Below are positions 1 through 9,023 of a stretch of DNA of 64,000 nucleotides, in pieces. The translations under genes and the position numbers were made by a program. The stretch covers positions 1 through 64,000 of the forward strand of contig JAHZIX010000023.1 in assembly GCA_022601195.1 (NCBI GenBank). The letters run 5' to 3'. Below the pieces are notes generated by a model that made no database searches, had not been told where the DNA came from, and was given only the letters and a program-made list of their open reading frames with translations. Each line of letters opens with the position of its first letter. Within the stretch, counting starts at the first letter, position 1. The stretch is from Deltaproteobacteria bacterium (lineage in GTDB: Bacteria; Acidobacteriota; Thermoanaerobaculia; Multivoradales; JAHZIX01).

Positions 1-200
1 CCGCCCCAGATCACCAATGCGATCGGAAGGAAAGGCAGGTAATCTTGTAGCGGGTAAAGTTCCCCGTGAAATAGGTTCGGCCAGGAAGTTGGAAGAAAAA
101 CGCTCCTGAACCAATACGCCAGCCAGAAGGCGATGGCAATCAACGCCAAGTCGAGGCTGAAAATGCCTATTGCGAGTAGGCGAGCTCGTTCCTTGATCAT
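1..200 (-). CDS. Priming polyprenyl-phosphate sugar transferase, N-terminal part (partial)
   Basis: Only the first 66 codons are present; the gene runs off the left edge. It starts at an ATG at 200 (MIKERARLLAIGIF...), with an in-frame stop ten codons upstream and no other start between them. The visible protein has a hydrophobic segment (LALIAIAFWLAYWFRS) ending in an aromatic-Arg pair and then a second hydrophobic stretch. This resembles the first membrane helices of the WbaP/EpsL type of polyprenyl glycosylphosphotransferases, which load the first sugar phosphate on undecaprenyl phosphate at the inner membrane. The catalytic domain is outside the window. The position downstream of five glycosyltransferase genes on the same strand supports the role. 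The call rests on the helix pattern and context only. Confidence 0.5.
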   Translation of the reverse strand, partial: MIKERARLLAIGIFSLDLALIAIAFWLAYWFRSVFLPTSWPNLFHGELYPLQDYLPFLPIALVIWG

Positions 201-309
201 CCGGATCGTTCGCTCTCTAGTGCAGAATTACCATCATTAGAGGAACACAAGTTGCTGAGTTTCCTCTATGTGTTGGTGCCATATTCTACGGAAGAGTCCG
301 AAGCTACGT

Positions 310-1458
310 CTAGTTAGCCTCAAAAAGGTCCCGAGGCTCTTTCTTCTGGGCCAAGTCAGAGAGCAATTTTGCATATTGATCGCAAACCACGTCCCAAGAA
401 TATAACTCTTGGGCTCTTTTAGCAGCTTTCAGGCCTTTGGCGGTGGCTTCAGAGGGATTGCTTCGAGCCTTTTCGAGCACCTTGGCTAGGGTGGAAGGCT
501 GTTCGGCTTGGAAATACCAGGCCTCCGGGCCAGCAACTTCACGGTTTTCCGGTGTGTCGTTGACCACCAGGCAGCAGCCGTAGCCCATGGCTTCCACCAG
601 GGCTGGGTGGGTGCCTCCCACTTCCGTTGCTTGCACGTAGGCCAAAGCGTGGCTGAGGAGCTGGCGGTAGCCGGCGCCGTAGATGGCTCCGGGGAACAAG
701 ATTCGTGAGTCCGCCCCCGTGGTGAAGCTCGAGATGAAACCGTCCGCGTAGGGAGCTCCACCGACCATCACCAAGGGGAGGTCACCGCCGACTTGTTTGT
801 AGGCCTCGGCAACTCGGTGGGGATTGTTCTCCGGCTCGAAACGGCTGACGTAGAGAAAGTACCGCCCTTTTTCCAAGCCGAGGCGCTGGAGAGTGTCGAG
901 CTCTTCGGGGGGCTGAGGGTCGACGCCGTAGGTGATCATGGTCGAATCGGCGCCATACCTCTTCAGGTAGTGATCATGAATCACCATGGCGTCCGTCACC
1001 AGGGCGTTGGGCAGTCGACAGGCTAGGCGTTCCGAGAGCGCATAGACCCATCGACCCAGGAGACCCCATTTGGCCCGCCGTTTCTCGATGCCGTCGACGT
1101 GGAGTGCCACTGGAATTCGAGCCAGGCGTAGCCAGGGCACGAAGATCGCGTTGGCCGAGTTCACCAACAGAGCCGAGTCGAACCGTCCAAGAGCAGCATG
1201 CCAGCAGGACAACAGCGTATGGACTGGGGTATCCAGGTACTTGGTTCGGAAAGTTGGAAGCACCACCAGCTTGGCGCCGCGAAACTCCCGCAGCTGGCGT
1301 GGCGTTGAATGGGAACGGCAATAAACAGTGACGTCGAAGCCGCTCTTGACGAGTCGCGGAGCCAGTTCCTCCATCAGGGTTTCGTAGCCTCCGTAGCGGT
1401 TGGGGATGCCGCGGCTCCCCATGAGGGCTACCCGGGGCTTGGGGTGCTCTTGACTCAT
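310..1458 (-). CDS. GT4-type glycosyltransferase with DUF1972 N-terminus
   Basis: A 382-residue cytoplasmic glycosyltransferase. The N-terminus VALMGSRGIPNRYGGYETL is typical of the DUF1972 (PF09314) domain found in rhamnosyl/glucosyl transferases of the GT4 group. The C-terminal GT-B half carries a nucleotide-sugar site region (TEVGGTHPALVEAMGYGCCLV) with the family's E-x7-E arrangement. I start it at MSQEHPKP because this ATG overlaps the stop of the upstream gene as ATGA; a longer open frame exists upstream but lies inside the neighbouring glycosyltransferase. It is the last of a chain of overlapping genes, followed after 109 bases by the priming transferase. Likely adds a sugar to a lipid-linked surface polysaccharide repeat unit. 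The sugar specificity cannot be read from the sequence. Confidence 0.85.
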   Translation of the reverse strand: MSQEHPKPRVALMGSRGIPNRYGGYETLMEELAPRLVKSGFDVTVYCRSHSTPRQLREFRGAKLVVLPTFRTKYLDTPVHTLLSCWHAALGRFDSALLVNSANAIFVPWLRLARIPVALHVDGIEKRRAKWGLLGRWVYALSERLACRLPNALVTDAMVIHDHYLKRYGADSTMITYGVDPQPPEELDTLQRLGLEKGRYFLYVSRFEPENNPHRVAEAYKQVGGDLPLVMVGGAPYADGFISSFTTGADSRILFPGAIYGAGYRQLLSHALAYVQATEVGGTHPALVEAMGYGCCLVVNDTPENREVAGPEAWYFQAEQPSTLAKVLEKARSNPSEATAKGLKAAKRAQELYSWDVVCDQYAKLLSDLAQKKEPRDLFEAN

Positions 1459-2501
1459 AAGGGCTCCCCATCCATTCGGAACCACCGATTCACTTCCGCT
1501 GGAGGTACGGTACGCCGCCGCTGGATCCATCGCCGTTTGCGGCGAATCTCGTGGCGCTGCTGCCACAGCCATCCATAGGCAGCGAATGACGTGCGTTCTC
1601 GCAGAGCTACGTAGATCAGCGCCAGAGTGTCTCTCAACAGAGTCGGGGCCAATGTGGAGGCGAAGTTGCCGGCCGTTTGGTGGTAGAAGCGCAGCAGGTA
1701 TCGATTCTTCAAGGAGTGATAGTTGACCCTGGCAGGCATCTGAGACCGGCGGTCAGGCAGGTTGAAGCGCCGGTGAACCGCTCGGGCGGTGGGCTCATAG
1801 AGAACTTCCCAGCCTCGCTCCCGCAGACGAAAACACAACTCCGCATCTTCCCGGAAGGAATGAAAAGAGAGGTCGAAGATCTCGTTTTCGAAGGCGACGT
1901 CTTCCAGCGCACTGCGCCGAAATAGAGTGGCCGCTCCCGTGCCGCCGAAAACTTTCTCGGCCACTGGCCACTGTCCCCGATCCTCCTCACCGGAACCGCG
2001 ATCGAAATGCCTCCAATTGCGAGTCCAGTACATGCCACAGGCGTCCAGAAGAGTCGGTTTCCCTTCCTCCTGAAAGCGAACCAAGCGGCCAGTGACGGCA
2101 CCTACCTGGAGCTCTGGATGTCCCTCCATGCGATTCAATAGGGCCTTCAGAAAACCCGGCTCGACCCAGGCGTCAGCGTTGAGGCTCAGGATCAAGGGAG
2201 CTTCCGACCTACCGATCGCCTCGTTCATACCGCCAGCGAAGCCAAGATTGTCCGGCAGGGCTACGACGGTGAGCTTCGAGTTTCCGAGCTTTGAATCAGT
2301 GACCCTCGAATCAGGGAGCCTTGGGTCTGGGGCCTGTCGACTTCGGGCGATGGCAACCGAATCATCCCGACTGGCGCAATCCACCACGATGATCTCAAAG
2401 GAAACCTCCTGCTGAGCATCGAGGGCGTCGAGGCAGGACGCCAGGTCTCGGGCGCTGTTGTGAGTCACGATGCACACCGCGATATCTGGGCAGATCATCA
2501 T
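1455..2501 (-). CDS. GT2-family glycosyltransferase (rhamnosyltransferase-like)
   Basis: A 348-residue GT-A fold glycosyltransferase. The start MMICPDIAVCIVTHNSARDL has the family's IVTxN motif, followed by IIVVDCASRDDS, a metal-binding region around LSLNADAW (the D-x-D equivalent) and the acceptor-side motif FREDAELCFRLRERGW. The layout matches WbbL-type rhamnosyltransferases. Start and stop each overlap the neighbouring genes by four bases (ATGA), so it is probably translationally coupled. Between the second strand and the VVALPDNLGFAGG motif lies an unusual insert rich in repeated D-S-(K/R)-L units (see findings). It probably acts at the cytoplasmic face of the membrane on an undecaprenyl-linked intermediate. 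Sugar and linkage are unknown. Confidence 0.85.
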   Translation of the reverse strand: MMICPDIAVCIVTHNSARDLASCLDALDAQQEVSFEIIVVDCASRDDSVAIARSRQAPDPRLPDSRVTDSKLGNSKLTVVALPDNLGFAGGMNEAIGRSEAPLILSLNADAWVEPGFLKALLNRMEGHPELQVGAVTGRLVRFQEEGKPTLLDACGMYWTRNWRHFDRGSGEEDRGQWPVAEKVFGGTGAATLFRRSALEDVAFENEIFDLSFHSFREDAELCFRLRERGWEVLYEPTARAVHRRFNLPDRRSQMPARVNYHSLKNRYLLRFYHQTAGNFASTLAPTLLRDTLALIYVALRERTSFAAYGWLWQQRHEIRRKRRWIQRRRTVPPAEVNRWFRMDGEPL

Positions 2502-3454
2502 TCCGGTGGCTCACTTCGGGAGAAGCGCTGTCGCAGTCTGCGAGGGCGTTGCCAATTGCTGGCCGCTCCTGCGATCACGGCCCAAAGACCAGCTGCTGCT
2601 TGGCCTCTGCTGGTGGCCCTCTTCGGCTTGCGCAGGGGAAGAAGGCATCCCCTCAGGACCATGCCAACAGCTAGTAGAAGTCGGGCTAAGCCGACGCCGA
2701 GGGGGCCGTGGTGTTTGGCTAGATAGAGCATGAGGTTCCGGTAGTAGATCCATAGAAATGGGCCATACCCCAGGTGGGGGACGCTACCACCGAGCCCGTG
2801 TCGGAAGCGAGAGGCGGGCCAGTAGAGGAGGGGCAGGTTCTGATTCTGAAAACGGCGCGCTAGGTCGACGTCTTCGAACCAAGCGGGGTAGAAGCGCTCG
2901 TCAAAGCCTCCCAAGTCGACGAAAGCCCTCCGCCGAAGGGCCAAGGCTGCCGCTGCCGGTTGCTCCACCAGGCTTCCCTCGGCCGGCTCACGAGGGGAAC
3001 CGGCCCCAGCTGGGATGAGCAATGCTTGAGCTAGGAGGGTCAAGAGAGTCGGAAGAGGCCGCAGCTGCCAACGGAACTGGGGCTCGCCATCGGAGCCGGA
3101 CAGCCTCGGCGCCAAACCCATGGCTTCGGGATGGCGACGGAAACCATCGAGTAGAGCTTCGAGAGCCCCCGGCTCCGGCACAGCGTCGGGATTCAGGATA
3201 AGAACCACTGGGGCCCTGGCTTCTCGGACCCCCAGGTTGGCACCGCCGCCGAAGCCTAGATTCTCCGCAGGTCGAAGCAAGCGAACCCGCTGCTCGGAAA
3301 CCTCCGCAGAAGCGCTGTTGTCCACCACGATGAGCTCGAATCTCGGATCCTCCGGCCAAGCTTCGACCAATCGGTCCAACAACTCCTCATTGTTCCAATG
3401 CACCACGATCCCACTGAGCCGGCAGGGCCCGGTAGAAATTTCCGAAGAGGTCAT
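2498..3454 (-). CDS. GT2-family glycosyltransferase
   Basis: A 318-residue glycosyltransferase of the same family as its two neighbours. It opens with LSGIVVHWNNEELLDRL, then LIVVDNSAS, LLRPAENLGFGGGANLG, VLILNPDAVP (D-x-D-like metal site) and the acceptor motif YPAWFEDVDLARR. The C-terminus is basic (KPKRATSRGQ, QRPRRLRQRF), suggesting membrane or phosphate contact. The start at MTSSEIST overlaps the preceding stop as ATGA; an in-frame extension of 66 codons would lie wholly inside the upstream transferase and is rejected. It is one of three GT2 genes in a row, and divergence between them suggests different linkages in the repeat unit rather than a recent duplication. Confidence 0.85.
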   Translation of the reverse strand: MTSSEISTGPCRLSGIVVHWNNEELLDRLVEAWPEDPRFELIVVDNSASAEVSEQRVRLLRPAENLGFGGGANLGVREARAPVVLILNPDAVPEPGALEALLDGFRRHPEAMGLAPRLSGSDGEPQFRWQLRPLPTLLTLLAQALLIPAGAGSPREPAEGSLVEQPAAAALALRRRAFVDLGGFDERFYPAWFEDVDLARRFQNQNLPLLYWPASRFRHGLGGSVPHLGYGPFLWIYYRNLMLYLAKHHGPLGVGLARLLLAVGMVLRGCLLPLRKPKRATSRGQAAAGLWAVIAGAASNWQRPRRLRQRFSRSEPPE

Positions 3455-4443
3455 CGAGCTCTCTCCGGTCGAAACCTGCGGATCTGCTCTAGGGGAACTG
3501 AGGGAGGCCCAAAGTGGACGTAACGGGGGCCCAACCAGATGGCGCGCACCAGACCCAGGAGGATGGCCGCAGCGTTGGTGAACTGGCCTCTGAGGCAGGC
3601 CCGAACCAAGTCTCGAGTGTCCCGCTCCAGCATGCGGGGTAGGTTGAGCCACAGCGTCCTTCCCAAGAGTCTGGCAACGACCGCATAGCGGTTCCCCCGC
3701 AGCTGGGTTAGGCGTTTCAAGGGGCGGCGGTTTCCCGTCGCCGAGCCGGCGTGGTCAGCTCTGGCTCCGGGAGCTCGGTAGGCTCGAAAACCCGCCGCCC
3801 GCAGCCGGCAGGCTAGATCTACATCTTCATAATAGGAGCCGAGGGACGAGTCGAAAAACCTCGGCCCGCGGCGGCCGGACGGGAGCCCAGCGAGTCGAAG
3901 TAGCCTGGGTTGAGGCAGTGCCACCCGCTCCAAGGCCGAGCGTCGATAGAGGGCTGCTGTGGCGGATACGCCAAAGATTTCTGTGGTCTCCGGGTCGCTC
4001 CACAGGTTTGCCGGTTCCTCGGAGCCCAATTGGCAAGCTTGCCACCAGTGGTCTAGCGCGATGCCGCAGCCGTCGATCTCTCGCTCGTTGCCGAGACGAG
4101 TTTGCAGCCCTTGAACCGCCGCAGCCCGGGGGTTTCCCGCGAGGACCTGCTCGAGGCGGGCGCACCAGTTCGGATGAATCACCAAATCATCGTTGATGGT
4201 CGCTACCAAGGGTGCCTTGCTGGCCGCGATTCCGCGGTTGGTGGCTTCGGCAAAGCCGAGGTTCTTTCCTGGTCGAATCACCTGATCCGTAAGCTCTTCC
4301 GGGAGATCCAAGGGCTTGGGAGATTGATCCACCAGGACGATTTCCAACTCTTCCCCGCCATCGGAGCGCAAGGCTCGTAGGCAGGTCTCCAGATGGGGGC
4401 TCGCTCCCAGGGTGGGAATCACTGCAGAGATCTTGGGTCTCAA
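3451..4443 (-). CDS. GT2-family glycosyltransferase, TTG start
   Basis: A 330-residue glycosyltransferase. Its core begins LRPKISAVIPTLGASPHLETC and continues with IVLVDQSPK, the LGFAEATNRG motif, ATINDDLV (metal site) and SYYEDVDLACRLRAAGF. No ATG lies at a sensible place. I chose the TTG at 4443 because it overlaps the upstream stop as TTGA, the same four-base coupling seen at the other junctions of this operon; a GTG three codons earlier is a possible alternative. An ATG at 4653 would add 70 residues encoded inside the upstream membrane protein, with no family similarity. It probably acts in the same surface-glycan pathway. Confidence 0.8.
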   Translation of the reverse strand: MRPKISAVIPTLGASPHLETCLRALRSDGGEELEIVLVDQSPKPLDLPEELTDQVIRPGKNLGFAEATNRGIAASKAPLVATINDDLVIHPNWCARLEQVLAGNPRAAAVQGLQTRLGNEREIDGCGIALDHWWQACQLGSEEPANLWSDPETTEIFGVSATAALYRRSALERVALPQPRLLRLAGLPSGRRGPRFFDSSLGSYYEDVDLACRLRAAGFRAYRAPGARADHAGSATGNRRPLKRLTQLRGNRYAVVARLLGRTLWLNLPRMLERDTRDLVRACLRGQFTNAAAILLGLVRAIWLGPRYVHFGPPSVPLEQIRRFRPERAR

Positions 4444-6692
4444 TCCAGCCACCGCAGCTCGACTCGGTCGATAACGATACCGTTGGGAGATTGATCCCCG
4501 CGAGGAGAAGCCGCCACGACCTCCAGGACTAGCGAGTCTCCATCGGTCCAGTCCATGGGGGCCAGCTCCCATTCGGTCCAATTTCGACTGTCCTGGGGCC
4601 TCCATCTGCCGAGGAGGCGATCTCCCGACTTCGCCAAGAGCCGGATGGGCCAATCGCTATTGCGGACGTATTGAAGGTCCAGCCGGACAGCGACTCGCCG
4701 ACCACCCGCCACCACGGGGGCTGTGACCGATTCCCCGGGTCGCAACACCCATCCTCCTCGGTACCGTGTTCGCTCGATGATCCAGCGGTCCGGGAAGGGG
4801 TGCCCTCGCTGTTTCTTCACCTGGGCATCTTCCACCTCAATGAGCTTCGTGGGAAGAGACTTTGCCACGAGAGGGAGAAACCCTAGAGCTAGAAATAGCA
4901 GCACCGCACCGGCTTGGCGGGTCGTGGTGAGGTTGCGCCAGGTTCTGATGGCTGGCCGCGGCCACCACCAAAGGAGCCCCACCGCGAGAGCGGCCAACGG
5001 GGGCCAGAGCCAAGTTGCCAGACGAGGGCGAACGGAGCTGGGGAAAAGCCGGGCTACGTCGGCACCGAGGAGTCTTCCAAGGTGGTCGAGTAGGTAGGTT
5101 CGGCCATCGGCGAAGTTGTAGGTCCAACCCGGCACCGCGAACCAGAGGGCCGTGAGTAGAAGGGTGAGCAGCCCGAGAGCAGCCAACAGCATACGAGCTC
5201 CGGCCTGGCGCCGCTGGGCGAGTAAGGGGATGAGCAAAAGGCCCAGCAGGGGCAGCATGAACAAGCCGTAGCGGAAGGGGGGAGACCAGCCTCCGTACCA
5301 TTCTCCGCGTGGCGCGACGATCAGCAAGTAGGGGCCGCCAAGGAGCAGCAGGTCTCTCAACAAAGGGTACTTCCGATGCAGAGCCAGGAAGATTCCCGGC
5401 AGCACTAGGAACCAGATAGGAGAGGAAGGAAACAAGCCGAAAGCGGAGTCGAAGAAGAGCCCCAGGCCCCCCTCCGCATAGTCCGCCAGGGTTCGTTCGT
5501 GAAGGGCCAGCTCCTCCATCGTATGAATCTTCAGCGGATTGCCATACTTCGCCTGATTGAAAGACAGGATACCTCCGCCCAAAGCGCCCAGAGTCATACA
5601 AAGGACCAGGAGGGGCTTCCAGGGCCGGCGGGCATACCACCAAGCGATGAGGAGAAGCGAAACAGCGAGCAACATGAAACGAATCTTGATCAGAGGTAAC
5701 AGCAGGATGGGAATCCCAATGACAATCCATTCCTTGCGGGTCCAGCGAGTCGCAGTCTCTCTTCGAGGAATATTGTCCAGCACAACCATGGAAAGCAGCG
5801 CGGCTGGAACCTCGACCCAGATCTGCGTCGAATAGAGCAGTAGGGGAGGAGTAAAGGCCACCCAGCCGTAGGCTACGAGTGCTTCTCCGGGGTGTTGAGG
5901 GAAATAGTGTCGCGCCAGCCGTAGGGTGGTCCAGGCCAAGAGGGCCGCCAGGATTCCCATGATGGTGAGGGCTCCGCCTTTTCCTGCCAAGCGGTAGAAG
6001 GGAGCGAGCAGGATGGGAAGAGCATCGTTGTGGCGAGAGTAGAGCTCGCCGCCGGGGCCAACGGGGTCTCCCGCCTGGGGCTTTAGGGAGCGGCCCAGAA
6101 ACGCCTCTCCGTCGCCCTGGAGGTAGTTGTTGGTGAGGTCCGTATCCAAGTCGTAAGCGAGGCTGTGAGCCACCAAGAGATAGTAGGGCTCATCCCCATC
6201 CGGTGGACGCTGTTGGGTTGTCCACGGCAATAAGGCCAAGTAGGCGACCAGGGGTAGGACGAAAAAGAGTAAGGAGGGTCTGCCTTGGAGGGAATGTCCC
6301 AGAAGAGGCCGAGCCGCGAGTAGTTGCCTCCACACCCGGTGAGCCAGGACAAAGAAAAAACCAGCCGCCAAGACTGGCGAAGCGAGCTCCAACCCCAAGT
6401 CGTGTTGATAGAGCCCCAGGCTACCGAGCACCGCCACTGCCACCAGCTGAGCTTGGCTCGTCTGCCTGGAAATACCTCTCCCGCCGCTCCGTCGGCAATA
6501 GAGGTCCACGGCCCAGAGGGCGGCGACCAGGGCGGGAATGGCAACGAGGGTGCTTCGCAGGTCGCCGCCTACCTTCTCGGTCAGTTGCCAATCCGCCGCA
6601 AAGCTCGCCGCCAGGCCGGTTCCTAGCAGGGCGGCCATTCCCAGCCAGCTGGCTCCATCCCTCGGTTTCAGATTCCTAGCGGTACTCCTCAT
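4440..6692 (-). CDS. GT-C type membrane glycosyltransferase (ArnT/PMT-like)
   Basis: About 750 residues with many hydrophobic segments through the first 530 residues, then a soluble beta-rich C-terminus. A periplasmic-loop motif PPDGDEPYYLLVAHSLAYD sits after the fourth or fifth helix. Acidic residues in the first loop (here D-G-D-E-P) are the hallmark of GT-C transferases of the GT39/GT83 group, which use lipid-phosphate-linked sugars. A second conserved-looking loop is SRHNDALPILLAPFYRLAGKGG. The start MRSTARNLKP overlaps the upstream stop as ATGA; a longer frame to 6911 is encoded within the neighbour and is rejected. The C-terminal approximately 120 residues (RVAVRLDLQYVRNSDWPIRL onward) look like a carbohydrate-binding-type beta domain. 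Likely decorates the surface glycan or a protein on the outside of the membrane. Confidence 0.7.
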   Translation of the reverse strand: MRSTARNLKPRDGASWLGMAALLGTGLAASFAADWQLTEKVGGDLRSTLVAIPALVAALWAVDLYCRRSGGRGISRQTSQAQLVAVAVLGSLGLYQHDLGLELASPVLAAGFFFVLAHRVWRQLLAARPLLGHSLQGRPSLLFFVLPLVAYLALLPWTTQQRPPDGDEPYYLLVAHSLAYDLDTDLTNNYLQGDGEAFLGRSLKPQAGDPVGPGGELYSRHNDALPILLAPFYRLAGKGGALTIMGILAALLAWTTLRLARHYFPQHPGEALVAYGWVAFTPPLLLYSTQIWVEVPAALLSMVVLDNIPRRETATRWTRKEWIVIGIPILLLPLIKIRFMLLAVSLLLIAWWYARRPWKPLLVLCMTLGALGGGILSFNQAKYGNPLKIHTMEELALHERTLADYAEGGLGLFFDSAFGLFPSSPIWFLVLPGIFLALHRKYPLLRDLLLLGGPYLLIVAPRGEWYGGWSPPFRYGLFMLPLLGLLLIPLLAQRRQAGARMLLAALGLLTLLLTALWFAVPGWTYNFADGRTYLLDHLGRLLGADVARLFPSSVRPRLATWLWPPLAALAVGLLWWWPRPAIRTWRNLTTTRQAGAVLLFLALGFLPLVAKSLPTKLIEVEDAQVKKQRGHPFPDRWIIERTRYRGGWVLRPGESVTAPVVAGGRRVAVRLDLQYVRNSDWPIRLLAKSGDRLLGRWRPQDSRNWTEWELAPMDWTDGDSLVLEVVAASPRGDQSPNGIVIDRVELRWLD

Positions 6693-8557
6693 GGGACTAG
6701 CTCCAGGCGGTACACCGTGAGCAGGACATCCTTGGGAAGACGAGGTCGCCGGATGACCACGACTCGAATCACCGGTTCGGTGGACTCGACTTCCCAGCGA
6801 CTGCGAAAGCGGTGGGCGAAGTACCCACCTTCCGGCGCTACGGTGCTCTGCCATGGTGGAGGGGCTGAGAAATCTCCTCGAGCAGCGATATCCGGTCGAC
6901 TGGCGGCCCACTCAGCGGTGTGCTCGCCGGCTCTCAAAGCCCATTCGGTAACCCGTCCATCGGTGTGGTGAAGCCGCAGAGTGGCGATAGGGCGGCCCTT
7001 CTCGAGCTCGACCGCATAGGCCAGGTTGGAGTCGACGATCAATCTCGAGGCTGCTTGGGGTTCTACGTCCACAACCAACCTCGGCCGCTGGGCCGTTAGA
7101 GTTTTGGCCTCTGGGCGGAGGGTCTCACGGCCTTGGGGAGGGTTTACCACCAGCAGAGCCAGCAACCCACCGAACACCATTAGCGCAGCCCAAGGAGCCC
7201 TGTCGAGAGCGCTTCCGCTTGGGGAGAAGAGTCGATTCCGGCTGTTGACCCAGGTGAGAGCAGCAACTGCCATCACCACGACCACCGCGTGGGGCCACGA
7301 GGGCGATAGCCCTAGGAGCTGCAGAAAGGTCTCCAGGGGTTGGTCCCGTAGCCATGGGTATCCGGCCGCCAGGGCTGCGCCGCCAGTCCAAAGCAGGGCC
7401 CAAAGCGTCTGCCCGGATCCCCAAGGGTTGTGATTCGAGGTAGCGCGGCCCGCGGAATCGCCACCCCAGGCTTTGAAGGAAGACAGACCCAGGATGATCA
7501 GACAGAGGGGAGCTGCCAGAGCGCCGAGGCCAGGAGCCCAGCGCAGAGTCACGGCAGTCAACAAAGCATAGGGAATCCAGAATAGGCCCGGGGACCATCG
7601 CCTCCCTGACCAAGCAATGGCAGGAAGCAGTAGAGGAACCCAGGCGAGGGCCTTCAGGACCCCCTGCCAGCTTCGGGCCGGGTCGGCTGGGCTGAGCTCG
7701 AAGGCGAGGGCGGCGGCGAGCAACAAGCCGACAGCTGTCCCGAAGCGAGCCCACGAGAGGTGGAGGGCTGGCTCCCTCCAAGGGGGGGCGCAGAAGGTCA
7801 AAGCGAGAGCGAGCAAGATGACCAGAGTGTCTCCGGCTGCTCCGCCGCGCATCAGGTCGACAGCGGCGAGAGCCACAACGGCCACGGCAGGGGTGGCCGT
7901 TCCCCAGCCGTGGACAAGAGGCCGCGTGCGAGCTACCCCATCCTCGGTATTTTTCCTTGGGCGGTGGGCGAGAGCTAAGTCTCCAGTTGCCACGGCGAGG
8001 AAGGCCAGGCTTCCCGGAAGACGCCAGCCGGCTCCCAAGGCCACCGCACAGGCTCCCGCTAGGAGCACGCCGGAAAGCTGATAGCGGCGAGCGAGCAAGC
8101 TTCCGGCCAAAGCCACGAGAATCGGTGGAAGTAGCCAGCGGAGGACGGACTCAAGGCTCGAGTCCAGAAAAACCTCCGGGCGAAAGAGCACCTGAAGACC
8201 CAAGGCGATGGGGAAGGCGATGAAGAAGGGTAGCTCCCGGGGCCTCGCGGCGGTGCCCAGGCCGCTGTTCATTTCTAGAAGGCCGTTTCTAGCGACGAGA
8301 TAGTCGACCCGGCGCCAGGTCGTCCAGGCCAGGAGACCGAGCAGGCAGAGAGCAAAGGCGGCTCCTCGGGTGGGGCCGGCAGGCATGACCCATGCGGCGG
8401 CAACCAGCAGACCGCTTCCTACCAATAGCTCCGAGCAGGGCGAAAGGGCCAGAGCGGCCACACAGCTCAACAGGACGGCCCCCGAGAGAGCCAGAAGGCT
8501 TCCCTCAGCAACGGACGAGGCATCAAGCTGAACACTGGCCAACGCTCCCAGAGCCAA
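6689..8557 (-). CDS. Large polytopic membrane protein of the glycan operon, function unknown
   Basis: About 620 residues, mostly Ala/Leu/Gly-rich transmembrane helices, with a soluble C-terminus (RPRLVVDVEPQAASRLIVDS onward) that resembles the beta-rich tail of the next gene. It is upstream of, and coupled by ATGA to, the GT-C gene, so a role in glycan polymerisation, export or transfer is likely. I see no O-antigen ligase or flippase motif that I can name. The start is uncertain: TTG at 8557 is used here, but the frame is open back to a stop near 8648. A strong GAGGAGG lies near 8600 with only a CTG (8578) or non-standard codons at a usable distance. The true N-terminus is probably near 8578-8590. 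Confidence 0.6.
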   Translation of the reverse strand: MALGALASVQLDASSVAEGSLLALSGAVLLSCVAALALSPCSELLVGSGLLVAAAWVMPAGPTRGAAFALCLLGLLAWTTWRRVDYLVARNGLLEMNSGLGTAARPRELPFFIAFPIALGLQVLFRPEVFLDSSLESVLRWLLPPILVALAGSLLARRYQLSGVLLAGACAVALGAGWRLPGSLAFLAVATGDLALAHRPRKNTEDGVARTRPLVHGWGTATPAVAVVALAAVDLMRGGAAGDTLVILLALALTFCAPPWREPALHLSWARFGTAVGLLLAAALAFELSPADPARSWQGVLKALAWVPLLLPAIAWSGRRWSPGLFWIPYALLTAVTLRWAPGLGALAAPLCLIILGLSSFKAWGGDSAGRATSNHNPWGSGQTLWALLWTGGAALAAGYPWLRDQPLETFLQLLGLSPSWPHAVVVVMAVAALTWVNSRNRLFSPSGSALDRAPWAALMVFGGLLALLVVNPPQGRETLRPEAKTLTAQRPRLVVDVEPQAASRLIVDSNLAYAVELEKGRPIATLRLHHTDGRVTEWALRAGEHTAEWAASRPDIAARGDFSAPPPWQSTVAPEGGYFAHRFRSRWEVESTEPVIRVVVIRRPRLPKDVLLTVYRLELVP

Positions 8558-8984
8558 GAGCGCTGCCAGTGGAATCAGAAAACGAACGGGACTTCCCTCC
8601 TCTAGAACTCCTGACCTAGAACTCTTGATGCAGGCGGCCGAGCACAGTCAGGCCCCAGGGGCTCGCGGTCCCATCGCAGGGGCCTGGTGAGACCCTCGAG
8701 CGCTCCATCACTTAGGTGCCCGATACCTGGGACCTGCGAGCACGGCTCGCAAACGAATCTACTTTGGTCGCCACCGATTCTGCCCGGGTAACCTGTCAAA
8801 GCAGCTCTTGCCGAGAACTTACTGAGAACCTGCTGAGAAACTGGACTGCCAGTCAGCTCCAGATTCTATCTTCATACAGGTGTACGCTGCCGCGCCTTCT
8901 TGTGCCTAGCAAATTGGGCCACGGGCAAGAGAGCTCCAACCAAGAGATACGACCGCCCTTCCAAGGCTTCCTGCGAAGGCCTCG

Positions 8985-9013
8985 TTGACGCTCCTAGGGC
9001 TCGGGGGTAGACT
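8985..9013 (+). promoter_or_regulatory. Predicted sigma-70 promoter of serS
   Basis: TTGACG (8985-8990), 17 bases, then TAGACT (9008-9013). The expected transcription start is about 9020, only a few bases before the serS ATG at 9024, and there is no Shine-Dalgarno sequence, so the mRNA may be nearly leaderless. The rest of the 8579-9023 gap shows no gene I would support. Confidence 0.5.
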
Positions 9014-9023
9014 CCGCGCCATT

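Noticed and set aside
8579..8984. T-box or other riboswitch before serS
   Set aside because: No T-box sequence or terminator/antiterminator pair is visible and the predicted promoter lies directly at the start codon.
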